From: Stieleria tagensis
GTDB lineage: Bacteria > Planctomycetota > Planctomycetia > Pirellulales > Pirellulaceae
Direction of reading: 5' to 3'
Length of the DNA stretch: 64,000 nucleotides
NCBI RefSeq assembly: GCF_024129865.1
Contig: NZ_JAMYFE010000008.1
Span: 1 to 64,000, forward strand
Below, one piece after another: positions 1-8,835 of the stretch (its first letter is position 1; every line of letters begins with the position of its first letter). The notes under the pieces are model-generated. The model was not told the origin of the DNA. It searched no databases and was given only the letters and a program-made list of their open reading frames with translations. Both the position numbers and the translations under genes were made by a program.

Positions 1-63
1 GCGGGAGAGTACAGAGATCGAAGCGGCAAATCGCTGAGTCGTTTGGGTTGAAGAGGCTGTTTA

Positions 64-121
64 GCGCAACTTCAAAACTGACGCGTCGGGTTTTGGGACA
101 AACCAATGTCTCACGCAGTCA
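64..121. repeat. Fragment of dispersed palindromic intergenic repeat
   Basis: This stretch holds the motifs GCGCAACTTCAAA, ACGCGTCGGGTT and ACCAATG, which recur in the intergenic repeats near 10.3, 10.5, 31.9, 37.3 and 44.4 kb. Here only one arm is recognisable. No gene is supported between 1 and 148. Confidence 0.6.
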
Positions 122-148
122 CGCGACGTGAAAACACGTCTGGATGCT

Positions 149-1204
149 TTAGCGAGGCATGTCTCGATAGGGCCAATCGGGGCTGCCGCTCGGATCGTTG
201 CGATGCGGCGACTTGCCCAATCCGAAATCACTGGGCTGAAGATTGAGCGTTTTGTAGTACCCTTTCTCGCGGACAAATCCGAAGAAGGTCGGATAGAACG
301 GATCAACAAACGAGACATCGGCTTTGGCCGGAACCGCTTTTCCTTGCAAGTGATAAACCGCGTTCACAATCATTCGTCGCAAGTCTTCGTTGACAAAATC
401 GACACTCGATCCGGCCGTCGTGCAAAACGACTGGCCGTTGGTTCCTGCGGGCGACTGGTAGGGATGCAACCAAACAAACGGTTGCATCGGATCATTCAAT
501 TCTCCGGCAACATTTGGCGATTCGGGATCAAGAGATTCCGTCACCGCGGCGCGCATCAACACGGTGTCCTGGTCGGTCAAGTGTTTGACACCGTAGACGT
601 CGGTGGGAACGAATACATTGGTTACGGAATTTAGAATGGGGTGATCTTGTTGGCCATCGACCACCACGCCGCGTGCCCCCTGCACCTTGTGTTTGCCATG
701 GTGATTGACCCATTCTTCGCCCAAGATTTTCAACCCAAATTTCCCAAAGGGTAGGTCGTCGCCGAACATGCCGTCGCCGGTGAACGAATGGGTGGAGGTG
801 CGTATTCCGATCAGCGGCTTGCCGGCATTGATGAAACCGGTGACATGAACCGCTTGCGTTTCATCGGGTCGGCGAAACCGAGTTCCGATGATCATCAAGT
901 CCGCGTCATCAAGTGCCTGCCAGCCACGAATCCCGGACTGGTTATTGGGGTCGATGTAGCTGCCGTCGTCTGACAAAGCAAACAACACGGTGCAATCAAA
1001 TCCGTGTCGCACGCTCAAGATTTTCGCCAACATCGGCATGGTTTCTTCGCTGCGATACTCTTCGTCACCGGCGACCAATACCACCTTTCCCTTGGACTCT
1101 CCGGTCGCAGGAAAGTGTAGCGATTCGGCATCGGCCGCCGTCGTTTGGCGGGCGACCAAGGCAAACAGGGTTAGAAGCAAAGTGTATGTGATGCGATGGA
1201 TCAT
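149..1204 (-). CDS. Secreted ThuA-like domain protein
   Basis: The 351-residue product starts with a signal peptide (Thr/Leu-rich core, cleavage near residue 22 after TTAADA). A ThuA-like (trehalose-utilisation, class I glutamine amidotransferase fold) domain follows, from about residue 33 to 285, with the strand-turn segments VVLVAGDEEYRSEE and GKPLIGIRTSTHSF. ThuA-like proteins are common in planctomycetes but their substrates are mostly unknown. I chose ATG 1204 because the signal peptide begins there; a longer frame reaches upstream into the neighbouring gene. It lies 83 bp downstream of the last HtrA-like gene in the same orientation, so it may be the final gene of that unit. Function beyond the fold is not established. 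Confidence 0.8.
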   Translation of the reverse strand: MIHRITYTLLLTLFALVARQTTAADAESLHFPATGESKGKVVLVAGDEEYRSEETMPMLAKILSVRHGFDCTVLFALSDDGSYIDPNNQSGIRGWQALDDADLMIIGTRFRRPDETQAVHVTGFINAGKPLIGIRTSTHSFTGDGMFGDDLPFGKFGLKILGEEWVNHHGKHKVQGARGVVVDGQQDHPILNSVTNVFVPTDVYGVKHLTDQDTVLMRAAVTESLDPESPNVAGELNDPMQPFVWLHPYQSPAGTNGQSFCTTAGSSVDFVNEDLRRMIVNAVYHLQGKAVPAKADVSFVDPFYPTFFGFVREKGYYKTLNLQPSDFGLGKSPHRNDPSGSPDWPYRDMPR

Positions 1205-1287
1205 GGTTTCAACTCGATGAAGAATGCGGTGCCGTCGCAACGGCACCAAGACGATTAAAAGATCGAATGGACAGCTACCGACGGATA

Positions 1288-3288
1288 TCAGATCGTTTGC
1301 AGCAAACGGACCCAACGCAGCAGATCGGAAGGTTCAATTTTACCCCCCAGACTGATTGGATAGCCCGCCGATTTCAGTGGCGCCAACCAAGTCGGTCCGT
1401 CATCCAACGACTCAATCGGCAACAAAATTTCCAAGGACCGATCGGGTTCGTTTTCTCGTAGCCGCACGGCCGGCGGTTTGGTCTTGGCTGAGACGGCGAT
1501 GCCAGAAAAATTCTTGCGGTCCGAAAGCGCAATCGCAACCACCATCGAATCGGCGGCCGATGCCGAGGCATCATCCAGTGCACCACCGGCGGCGACCGCT
1601 GTCACGGCAATGGGAACACGCTGGGACATCAGCGTCGCCATCCGCGAAACCACATCGATTTCGTTTTGTTGCCAACGCGAATCCTCTTCGCTGCACACCG
1701 CACAGACAACCACTCCGTGACGGCTGGCAACTTCCTGCCATGTTTTCAACGCCTGTTCCGGGTCGCGTTGGTCCGGCGGCAATAGCAACATCAACATTGC
1801 CAATCCCGGTCGGCTGTCGGTTTGATCTGGTTTAGGCGCAACGTAAGCGGCCAGATTGCCAACATCAGGTAAGCGCAGCTTCAACACATCCCATTGGTCT
1901 TCGGTGGTCTGATCAGCCCACTGCTTGATGGTCTCGGGCAACGCCGGACCGGCGACCGACGTCGGCGTGAGTTTCACCTGTTCGGTCTGCCCCTGTCGCT
2001 TGATCGTGACGGTGAGCTCTGCATCGGGCACCGCGGTGATCATCAATCGACTGAGCGTCGCCAGATCGGTGATCTCGGTTTGATTGATTTTCTGGATCTC
2101 GTCCTCGGGCTGCAGTTTGTCGACAGCGGCGGTTCCAGGCACCACGCCGCGGACGACCACAGGAACCGTCGTGGCATCGTCTGCTTCATCATCCGATTGC
2201 TCTGCTGCTGGGGCATCCTGAGCAACCCAAACCCCTAACCGTTGTGGTTGCAGCGGGGGAATGGTTTCCGCCAGCGTGACCGAGACGTTGCGTCGTTGGC
2301 TGTCACGTTCCAATTCTAATTCGATCGTCTCTCCGGCGTCATAAGGCCCCAGTGCCTGTTTGATTTCTTGAAACATTGTCACCGGTTGGCCGGCCACCGA
2401 CTTCACCGTGTCGCCCGGTTGAATGCCAGCCTGTTCGGCGGGGGAGCGGGAACGAACCGCCGCCAGTTCGGTGTCCGCGGCGTAAGGGTCCTTCGACTTG
2501 GGAACGATCCCGATCAACCCTTTGCGGATATCGGTCCCCTCACGCAGCCGCTGTAGCTTGGTTTGCAGGACGGGTGTGGGGACCGCAAAGGCGATTCCCG
2601 AGTCGTACCAACTGGTATCGTCGGGCGCACCGCCGTCGGCAACGGCCGGCACCAGAATTCCGATCGCATTGCCGTACAGATCGATCAAGGGGCCACCATA
2701 AAAGGAAGGTGAAACGCGAGCATCGCTCTGCAGCATCGTGCCTTCTAGTCGGCCGGTTGCGCTTAAGATGCCACTGCTGACCATCGGCGATCGGTCACTG
2801 CCATAGCGTCCCACCGCGACCACGGTTGCACCAACGGGCGTTTGGACCGATTCGGGCAAGGTCAACGGAATCAATGAATGATCCGTTTCAATGCGCAACA
2901 TCACCAGCCCACGGTGATGATCGCGGGCGACGACTTTGGCAGCCAATCGAGTTTCATCCGCCAACACCACCAAAATGCTTGCTGCGGGACGTCGCACCAC
3001 AATGTCCGACGCGATCACGTAGCCATCGGCATCGACAATCACGCCACAGGACGAAGCATCTCGTGCGACTTCGCTGCGTTGTTGGCCACGGGCGGCCGAC
3101 TGTGAAACCCCGACCACTTCGATCGAAACCACCGATGGCAACACTCGCTGGGCGGCAGTGCGAACGGCTTCCGCCAGGGCGCTGCGATAGGGCACGGTTT
3201 CCGACTGGGCCAGCGCCCGACCGGCCGGTGACAGCGTCCCCACGGTCATCAACGTCCACAGGATCGCTCTGAAAAAAAACTTCGCCAC
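1288..3288 (-). CDS. HtrA-fold pseudoprotease with two PDZ domains
   Basis: The protein has 666 residues: a signal peptide (1-27), a trypsin-like HtrA/DegP domain (about 40-245), two PDZ-like domains (about 255-340 and 350-445) and an unassigned C-terminal domain (about 470-666). Aligning by eye to the HtrA consensus, the three catalytic positions are all changed: His is Ile96 (SDIVV for NHVV), Asp is Gly127 (HHRGLVML) and Ser is Tyr197 (PSFYGGPL for PGNSGGPL). It is therefore very probably proteolytically inactive and a binding or regulatory subunit. The start is GTG 3288, with AGGAG nine bases upstream overlapping the stop of the preceding gene; the genes are only 12 bp apart. Export to the periplasm is expected. 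Confidence 0.85.
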   Translation of the reverse strand: MAKFFFRAILWTLMTVGTLSPAGRALAQSETVPYRSALAEAVRTAAQRVLPSVVSIEVVGVSQSAARGQQRSEVARDASSCGVIVDADGYVIASDIVVRRPAASILVVLADETRLAAKVVARDHHRGLVMLRIETDHSLIPLTLPESVQTPVGATVVAVGRYGSDRSPMVSSGILSATGRLEGTMLQSDARVSPSFYGGPLIDLYGNAIGILVPAVADGGAPDDTSWYDSGIAFAVPTPVLQTKLQRLREGTDIRKGLIGIVPKSKDPYAADTELAAVRSRSPAEQAGIQPGDTVKSVAGQPVTMFQEIKQALGPYDAGETIELELERDSQRRNVSVTLAETIPPLQPQRLGVWVAQDAPAAEQSDDEADDATTVPVVVRGVVPGTAAVDKLQPEDEIQKINQTEITDLATLSRLMITAVPDAELTVTIKRQGQTEQVKLTPTSVAGPALPETIKQWADQTTEDQWDVLKLRLPDVGNLAAYVAPKPDQTDSRPGLAMLMLLLPPDQRDPEQALKTWQEVASRHGVVVCAVCSEEDSRWQQNEIDVVSRMATLMSQRVPIAVTAVAAGGALDDASASAADSMVVAIALSDRKNFSGIAVSAKTKPPAVRLRENEPDRSLEILLPIESLDDGPTWLAPLKSAGYPISLGGKIEPSDLLRWVRLLQTI

Positions 3289-3300
3289 GCGACGGTACTC

Positions 3301-4401
3301 CTAGGGTTCCAAGCGAATCGGCAGGATTTCGCTCTCGCGTTGAATGGTGATCGAAACGGCATCGCGACGATCGATTCGACGCAGCAAATCCGTCAGCATT
3401 TTTTGGTCCGCGACGCGTTGCCCCTCAACCAACAAAATCAAATCGTCAGGACGCAGGTCTGCTCTGGCCGCCGGCCGACCTGGTGGCACTGCGTCCACAT
3501 AGGCCGGCGTTGATTCCAAAACATCTGGCACCAACACCAGCCCCAGCGTCGTAAGGTTGTGTGACTGGTCACGCTTGAGCAACGGATTCTCTTCTTTGGC
3601 GGCCGTGGTGGCACGACCGGCGATGATGTCGCCGATCGCGACCCGCAGGGCATCAATCGGCAAAGCATAATTCAGCCACACGCCGGTGCCGCTATCGCGC
3701 AGTTCCTTTCCTAGCATGCCAACCAATCGACCTTGGGAATCCGCCACCGCACCGCCGGCGGCGCCAGGATTGTTGGCGATCAAATCCAAAATCAAAACTT
3801 TGCCTCGGTAGGGCGTCCTGAACGTGCCCCGCCGAGCGTCCAGGTTGGTCACACCGGCAATCATCCCTTGCATCACACTGGCCGGTTCATTTCCAGTTGC
3901 AATTCCAAACAGATTGCTGACCGCCAACACCGGATCGCCCCATTGCGCATCAAGCTGTTTGGCGACCTCGAAATAGGGCAGGTCCGAGGCATCGATTTTC
4001 AGCACGGCTAATTCCAACGATGGTTCGATGCCGATGATCTTGGATTCAAATCGCCGGCCATCATCGAGCACCACGATCGGTTCGACATCCAACACGTAAC
4101 TCCACGCCGTTGCCACATGGCCTTCTGGTGAAACTAGAAATCCACTCTGGTAGGGCTCCAATCCTTGCATGCCACCGGCGCCATAGATTTTCACCACCCG
4201 TTGTTGGATGTCATGGGCGCCGGGCGCGGCCGAACGACCTGGTGGCCGCTTTGATGACGACTGATCCGTCGACGACTGGGCCACCACCGACTGAGTTAGC
4301 AAACCGGCTGTCACCAGCACACAACCTAACTGAAAAGTGGCGGTTTGCATTGCATTGCCACATTGATGCGAAAGCAATTGGATTCGTCTGAACGGGTTCA
4401 C
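3301..4401 (-). CDS. HtrA-fold pseudoprotease with one PDZ domain
   Basis: This 366-residue product carries a signal sequence (to about residue 42), an HtrA-like serine protease domain (about 65-255) and a C-terminal PDZ domain (about 280-366). The catalytic residues are lost: no His in TAWSYVL (Ser101/Tyr102 in its place), Glu130 for Asp (SLELAVLK) and Ala215 for Ser (NPGAAGGAV). I place the start at GTG 4401 because AAGGAG sits eight bases upstream and the GTG overlaps the TGA of the upstream protease gene as GTGA, which is typical of translational coupling. An in-frame ATG at 4350 would remove the positively charged n-region and has no clear ribosome binding site. It probably acts with the active protease encoded just upstream. 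Confidence 0.85.
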   Translation of the reverse strand: MNPFRRIQLLSHQCGNAMQTATFQLGCVLVTAGLLTQSVVAQSSTDQSSSKRPPGRSAAPGAHDIQQRVVKIYGAGGMQGLEPYQSGFLVSPEGHVATAWSYVLDVEPIVVLDDGRRFESKIIGIEPSLELAVLKIDASDLPYFEVAKQLDAQWGDPVLAVSNLFGIATGNEPASVMQGMIAGVTNLDARRGTFRTPYRGKVLILDLIANNPGAAGGAVADSQGRLVGMLGKELRDSGTGVWLNYALPIDALRVAIGDIIAGRATTAAKEENPLLKRDQSHNLTTLGLVLVPDVLESTPAYVDAVPPGRPAARADLRPDDLILLVEGQRVADQKMLTDLLRRIDRRDAVSITIQRESEILPIRLEP

Positions 4402-6269
4402 TCGGCTGACTCCTTGCGTTCCCAGTTCGTGACATCGAACTGGACCAATGTGTCGATTCCATAACGCAGTTCCATGCCAGCGATTTTGCCATCCTGGTGC
4501 CGAATCCAAAGCTCGGCGGGATCCGAATCACGATCGGCAACGACTTCGATACATTCCAGCAGTCCCGTGTCGGGATGCATCAACCAGCGAACTTCCATGC
4601 CACCGTACAGCGCGACCATGCAGTCACGCAGCGGGCGTTGGCCTCCCAGTGGCATCGTTCCTTGATAGTAGGATTCGCCAAACTGTTTTGGCCCCCGTTC
4701 CAACATCGTTCGCCATGCATCAAGCGCCGGCACAATGCCAAGGATCGAATCCGAATCAACCGCTTCGAACAGTTCGCCGCGGCCGCTTGCCTGTAGTGAC
4801 GTTTCGCCGATCACCATCGCGTACTGATCGTCGGCGACCCGCACCTCAAGCTCGGTTCCTTCGGCGGTTTTGCCGGTGATGACCCACTGTGCCGTCTCGT
4901 CGGCTGCTCCACCGGGAAACTGCCCGCGCAGTGAATCAATGAAGCGGTCCTGCTGGCGCAAGTTGAAGAAGTAATTTGCGTACCCGCGCCGCTCGACAAA
5001 CATGTCCGCAACGACTTTGGGGATCGCTTGTGCGGCCGGTCCGTGCGGCGAGGGTCCGTGCGGCGAGGGTCCGTGCGGTGATTTGTCGGGATGCGGTGGC
5101 GTCTCTGGCTGGTCTGGCTGCAGCGGTTCGCCTGGACCACCTTCCTTGGGCGATTCATCTCCCTCTGAATCCTCCTCCGGCTCATCGGGCACCGGCGGGG
5201 GCGGTGGCAATGCCGACGACATCTTCGCCAGCAATTCATCCTGCCCATGCACGCTGTTCAAACGGATCTGCACGCGAGTTGTTTTGCCTCGATCACGAAA
5301 CATCACGTCAACACGCCAACCGCTGGGAAGCGTCCCCAGTACATTTTGAACATCATTGGCCGTGGTCACCGGCCGGCCGTCGATTTCCAGAATTTCGGCG
5401 TTGTAGCGCAGGCCGCGTCGATAGGCGTCACTGGATTCCAAAATATTACTGACCACGGCCCCGCCGTCTGGATCAGTCGCCACGGTGGCCCCCAACGTCG
5501 CGTGGTCGACGATTCGGCCACTACGCAGGTAGCCTAAAAAGTTCTTGGCTTGATTGATTGAAATCGCGTATCCGACGCCAACATTCACGCGGCCCCGTTT
5601 TTCAAACGAACAGCGTCCGACGATCCCCAGCAGTTCCCCGTCGGCGTTGTAGATCGGCCCGCCGGAGTTACCGGGATTGATGGACGCATCGGTTTGCAAG
5701 CAGTCGGCATACTCCAGCAAGGTGCCCGATGGGTATTGGTACCGACCGACCCCGCTGAGGATTCCCCAGGTCACCGTCGGTTGTAGATTGGTCGCCAATA
5801 GAAACGGATTGCCAATCACCATGCACCAGTCGCCGGGACGAGCTCGCAAACTATCCGCGAACGTTGCAAATGGAAAATCATCTCGGCCGAGCAAGCGGAT
5901 CATGGCCAGGTCACCGACCGGATCCAATCCGACCAGGACGGCATCATAGACCCGACCGTCGCTCAGGCCACAACGCATGAAACTGCCGGCCGGGCTGGTC
6001 ACGTGAAAATTGGTCAGCGCGTATCCGTCGGGAGAAATCAGCACGCCACTGCCGCCGCCACCGCCGCCGGGAACGAACACACTAACCGCACTGGGGCGCG
6101 CACGATCGATCGCAGCGACTCGGGCCTGTTCGGCCAATTGCAACATCGGATCCAACTGAATCGGATCAGCGGCAACGACGGATCGACAACAGACCAGCGA
6201 TAGCCCGCCGACCGAAAGTAGCGATAGCCCGCTAAAAACGATCCGCGACAGACATGATTTCAGGCTCAC
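4398..6269 (-). CDS. Secreted HtrA/DegP-like serine protease, active type
   Basis: The 623-residue protein has a signal peptide (1-34), a trypsin-like protease domain with intact HtrA triad H89 (TNFHV), D120 (VGDLAMI) and S202 (NPGNSGGPI), and a PDZ domain (about 265-335). A Pro- and acid-rich linker (about 365-430) follows, with a three-fold SPHGP repeat, then a unique C-terminal domain (about 435-623). HtrA proteases degrade or refold misfolded envelope proteins; the substrate here is unknown. The start is GTG 6269, which overlaps the stop of the upstream gene as GTGA and has AAGGT seven bases upstream. It is the only member of the three consecutive HtrA-fold genes that keeps its catalytic residues. 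Confidence 0.92.
   Translation of the reverse strand: MSLKSCLSRIVFSGLSLLSVGGLSLVCCRSVVAADPIQLDPMLQLAEQARVAAIDRARPSAVSVFVPGGGGGGSGVLISPDGYALTNFHVTSPAGSFMRCGLSDGRVYDAVLVGLDPVGDLAMIRLLGRDDFPFATFADSLRARPGDWCMVIGNPFLLATNLQPTVTWGILSGVGRYQYPSGTLLEYADCLQTDASINPGNSGGPIYNADGELLGIVGRCSFEKRGRVNVGVGYAISINQAKNFLGYLRSGRIVDHATLGATVATDPDGGAVVSNILESSDAYRRGLRYNAEILEIDGRPVTTANDVQNVLGTLPSGWRVDVMFRDRGKTTRVQIRLNSVHGQDELLAKMSSALPPPPPVPDEPEEDSEGDESPKEGGPGEPLQPDQPETPPHPDKSPHGPSPHGPSPHGPAAQAIPKVVADMFVERRGYANYFFNLRQQDRFIDSLRGQFPGGAADETAQWVITGKTAEGTELEVRVADDQYAMVIGETSLQASGRGELFEAVDSDSILGIVPALDAWRTMLERGPKQFGESYYQGTMPLGGQRPLRDCMVALYGGMEVRWLMHPDTGLLECIEVVADRDSDPAELWIRHQDGKIAGMELRYGIDTLVQFDVTNWERKESAE
5038..5080 (-). repeat. 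In-frame 15-bp tandem repeat encoding SPHGP
   Basis: Three near-identical 15-bp units (ggtccgtgcggcgag on the plus strand) encode three SPHGP pentapeptides in the linker of the active HtrA-like protease. Such units can change copy number by slippage. Confidence 0.85.
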
Positions 6270-7444
6270 TTGATCAACCTTGGTTTCGAGAATCGGACCT
6301 GGTCACCGACATCACCATCGTCACCGGGCAAGACTTCCAGACGGACGCGGCGGGCATTGGCAACAGGAATACGGAATCCCATCGGCGTCGAATCAGCAAG
6401 CGTCTGTTCCCACTGGACCTGGTCATCGACCAGGATCTTGATCAACACGGCTCCACCCACGTCCACTCCTTGGTCGCGTCCCACACTGCCGGCCAGCGTC
6501 TCGAACCCGGCGCCGACACGATACTCCACCGACCCACCGGCGGATGTCACCAGGTCTTCGCCGTCGGCATGCGGCCCGAACCAATCGGCGATCAGCTTGG
6601 TCGGCACCTTGGTGCTCAAGTAAGGCGTCATCTCCGATTCGGCCGGCGACTCTGACGAGAGCATCACGCGACCACCGGCCCAAGTGATCGATCGGATTTG
6701 ATCCATTTTGATCTGATGCGTGACCTGGCCGGGCAACCGAATTTCGATCGCTTCGACAGACTCACTGGGTTCCAATCGCGATGACAAAAACACCGAACCA
6801 TAAATGTCCGTGACCTTGACCGGCGGCGAAGTGTTGGCGGCGGCCGTGGAGCGAAACACGACACCTTCCAAACGCGCCAACGGGGCTTCGATTTTGTCTC
6901 CGTCCAATTCAAACAACAGTTTGTCATTGTCCAATCCGACAACCACACCTCCAATCGGATCCAATTGGTCGTTGTCGCGGCGGATCACCATCACATCGTT
7001 GCGATGATCTTTTTCGACCAAACCCAACCACTGCGGATCGGTTGCCGCCGTCCCGGGTCGAAATCGAATCGATCGGACTTGATCAACCGGCATCGCGATC
7101 ACAGACTGCCGCCGCGGTTCGATTTGAATCGTCCCCTCGTCCCAACTCAGTTGCTGTGCGGCGATCGACGACCCGTTCGACAGAGCGACGTGTATCACCG
7201 GGCCGCCATTCGATTCGGCGGTGGCGACCGGTCGCAGCGACAACAGGTTGTCGATCGCGACTTGCTGTGGCGTTGAATCGGATTCAATTTCAATCGCCTG
7301 GTCGGTCACCCCCACCCAATTCCCTTCGATTTGTTGACCGGAAACGGTTTGGACCTTTACCACCACCGATCCGGCGGGAGCCGCGGCAAAGACACCGGCG
7401 AGCACAATCGACCAGAGGGTGGCGAACAACGGATGAACGATCAT
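6266..7444 (-). CDS. Secreted protein with C-terminal NPCBM-like domain
   Basis: The 392-residue product starts with a signal peptide (1-22). The middle (about 25-290) is beta-rich, with repeated segments such as VRSIRF, LEGVVF and IRSITW that suggest internally repeated small beta modules. The C-terminal 95 residues resemble the NPCBM carbohydrate-binding module (GGSVEYRVGAGFETLAGSVG, then FRIPVANARRVRLEVLPG). That family binds or is fused to glycan-active enzymes, so a glycan-linked envelope role is an inference. Its stop overlaps the GTG start of the HtrA-like protease gene, so it heads a coupled unit. The 257-bp gap upstream should carry the promoter. Confidence 0.8.
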   Translation of the reverse strand: MIVHPLFATLWSIVLAGVFAAAPAGSVVVKVQTVSGQQIEGNWVGVTDQAIEIESDSTPQQVAIDNLLSLRPVATAESNGGPVIHVALSNGSSIAAQQLSWDEGTIQIEPRRQSVIAMPVDQVRSIRFRPGTAATDPQWLGLVEKDHRNDVMVIRRDNDQLDPIGGVVVGLDNDKLLFELDGDKIEAPLARLEGVVFRSTAAANTSPPVKVTDIYGSVFLSSRLEPSESVEAIEIRLPGQVTHQIKMDQIRSITWAGGRVMLSSESPAESEMTPYLSTKVPTKLIADWFGPHADGEDLVTSAGGSVEYRVGAGFETLAGSVGRDQGVDVGGAVLIKILVDDQVQWEQTLADSTPMGFRIPVANARRVRLEVLPGDDGDVGDQVRFSKPRLIK

Positions 7445-7600
7445 GCGGAACTGTTAGACCCAGGGTGCAACGGACAGGTAGTTGGAAACACGTCAGTCCA
7501 GACGGTTCCATCGCTACAGTTTATCACACCTCCGCCGACAAGCGGATCACCTGGACGATCCGATTGGTCCGCCGGGACAAAGCCCCCGTTGGTGGCGCAC

Positions 7601-7632
7601 AAAAAAAGTGCCGCCAATCGCTTGGCGACACT
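7601..7632 (-). terminator. Rho-independent terminator after the small lipoprotein gene
   Basis: On the minus strand an 11-bp stem (one mismatch; arms 7622-7632 and 7607-7617) with a four-base loop is followed by seven T. It lies 70 bp downstream of the lipoprotein gene at 7702-7911. Confidence 0.85.
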
Positions 7633-7701
7633 TTCATTGCACGGTATTTCCATGGCGCTGTCAATTTTTCGCAGCCACAGGCGGCGAATCGGTCACCCCA
7701 A

Positions 7702-7911
7702 TTACGGGGTTTCCTCGACAGGGGTTTCGCCAACGGGGGTTTCCGAGACGGCGGTCGTGTTTCCAGTGGTGTTGCTGCTTTCCGTCGCACTGGTTTCGCT
7801 TACCGATTCGGTTTCAACCGGCGCCGGCGGCTTGGGGGGTTCACATCCCAGTGAAACGACCATCAAACCGGCTGCGATCGTACCAACTGCAAATTTTGAA
7901 ACTGATTTCAT
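7702..7911 (-). CDS. Small lipoprotein, Ser/Thr/Glu-rich
   Basis: This 69-residue protein has a lipoprotein signal peptide with lipobox SLGC (Cys23), directly followed by EPPKPPAP and then a low-complexity tail of Ser, Thr, Glu and Pro that ends in the near-repeats SETPVGETPVEETP. It is expected to be lipid-anchored after export. ATG 7911 has GGAG eight bases upstream and gives a standard signal peptide; a start at 7956 would add an unsupported leader. A terminator follows, so it appears to be a single-gene unit. Function is unknown; many planctomycetes encode similar short lipoproteins. Confidence 0.8.
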   Translation of the reverse strand: MKSVSKFAVGTIAAGLMVVSLGCEPPKPPAPVETESVSETSATESSNTTGNTTAVSETPVGETPVEETP

Positions 7912-8367
7912 TTTGATTTCTCCACACGGATTCCGAGTTAAGGCGGGGCCTTGCAAACCAAACCATCCATTGCGATGGCGGCTGCGAGACGGATCGATTC
8001 AGTCAAGAGACAGATTCGATTGAGGGACTCCATTCTTTGCTGACAAAGCAAAGAACGCTATCCCTGAAGAGGGCAGAATTCGGTTGCGAGATGGGAATGG
8101 CGTCAAATTAACCATCGGCGACGCAATAATCGGTACGAACAGACCGTCTGAATGCGATTTCAGTCGAACTCCCGGGCACTGCACTCATACCACCGTGGAA
8201 GATTCGCCGATCTTTTGCATCAGGCGTTCGAGACCGTCGATGCCAAACATTACGTCGTGTCACTCCCGCTGCGAGCTTTCAATTCGGAAGAAATCGAGCA
8301 TCCGCCCCTCCGCGAGCCCCCTCTAAGCTAGACGGTCTCGTTCGTCCACGAACCTTTTGGAATACCC
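7912..8367. other. Intergenic region between divergent genes
   Basis: This 456-bp gap separates the lipoprotein gene (minus) from the secreted protein gene (plus) and should contain both promoters. It holds a perfect 9-bp hairpin (arms 8033-8041 and 8047-8055) without a T-run. No convincing coding region is seen. Confidence 0.6.
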
Positions 8368-8772
8368 ATGAATTCGAACCTGACCAACTGGCTGCTCGGA
8401 CTCGCTTTTGCAGCCCTGAGCTCGGCCCTGCTGTGCGGATCAGCCGCGGCACAGTTTCCGTTCGAAGACTTTGAGGAACCCGATCCGTTCGCCGCGAAAC
8501 CGCAAGCCGAACCAGTGGATCCCTTTGCCGGCCCGCGTTTGAATGACTCACTTTCGAGCTCCTCTGACTACGCTGCCAGCAAACCGACGGTCGCCGAATT
8601 ACGTATGGCACGGGCTCAGTACCGATCTCAACAACGAACCGAGCGTTTGGAACGAAACCTGTGGGCCGGCTACGAACCGCTACGTCCGAATTGGAATCCG
8701 ATTCCGATGATGAGCAGCCGCTATCCCTATCGCGCCACCCGCTACGTCCCGGTTTACGTTTACCCACGTTGA
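8368..8772 (+). CDS. Small secreted protein, unknown function
   Basis: The 134-residue product has a clear signal peptide (1-29, ending SAAAQ). The mature part has acidic repeats DPFA at the start (EEPDPFAAK, PVDPFAGP), a basic stretch MARAQYRSQQRTERLERNLW, and a Tyr/Arg/Pro-rich end (RYPYRATRYVPVYVYPR). I do not recognise a family; short secreted proteins of this kind are common in Pirellulales. It stands alone: a strong terminator follows 33 bp after the stop. A long antisense frame (8279-8965) covers it but has no coding character. Confidence 0.75.
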   Translation: MNSNLTNWLLGLAFAALSSALLCGSAAAQFPFEDFEEPDPFAAKPQAEPVDPFAGPRLNDSLSSSSDYAASKPTVAELRMARAQYRSQQRTERLERNLWAGYEPLRPNWNPIPMMSSRYPYRATRYVPVYVYPR

Positions 8773-8804
8773 TCTGGTCGCCGCCGAAAGATCGCCACTG
8801 AATC

Positions 8805-8834
8805 GCCCAGGCAGCTTCTGCCTGGGCTTTTTTT
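8805..8834 (+). terminator. Rho-independent terminator
   Basis: A perfect 10-bp stem (8805-8814 and 8818-8827, gcccaggcag) with a three-base loop is followed by seven T, 33 bp after the stop of the secreted protein gene. Confidence 0.93.
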
Positions 8835-8835
8835 G

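Noticed and set aside
5002-5349. Plus-strand frame rich in Cys, Gly and Ser over the HtrA linker
   Set aside because: Its composition only mirrors the Pro-, His- and acid-rich linker on the other strand.
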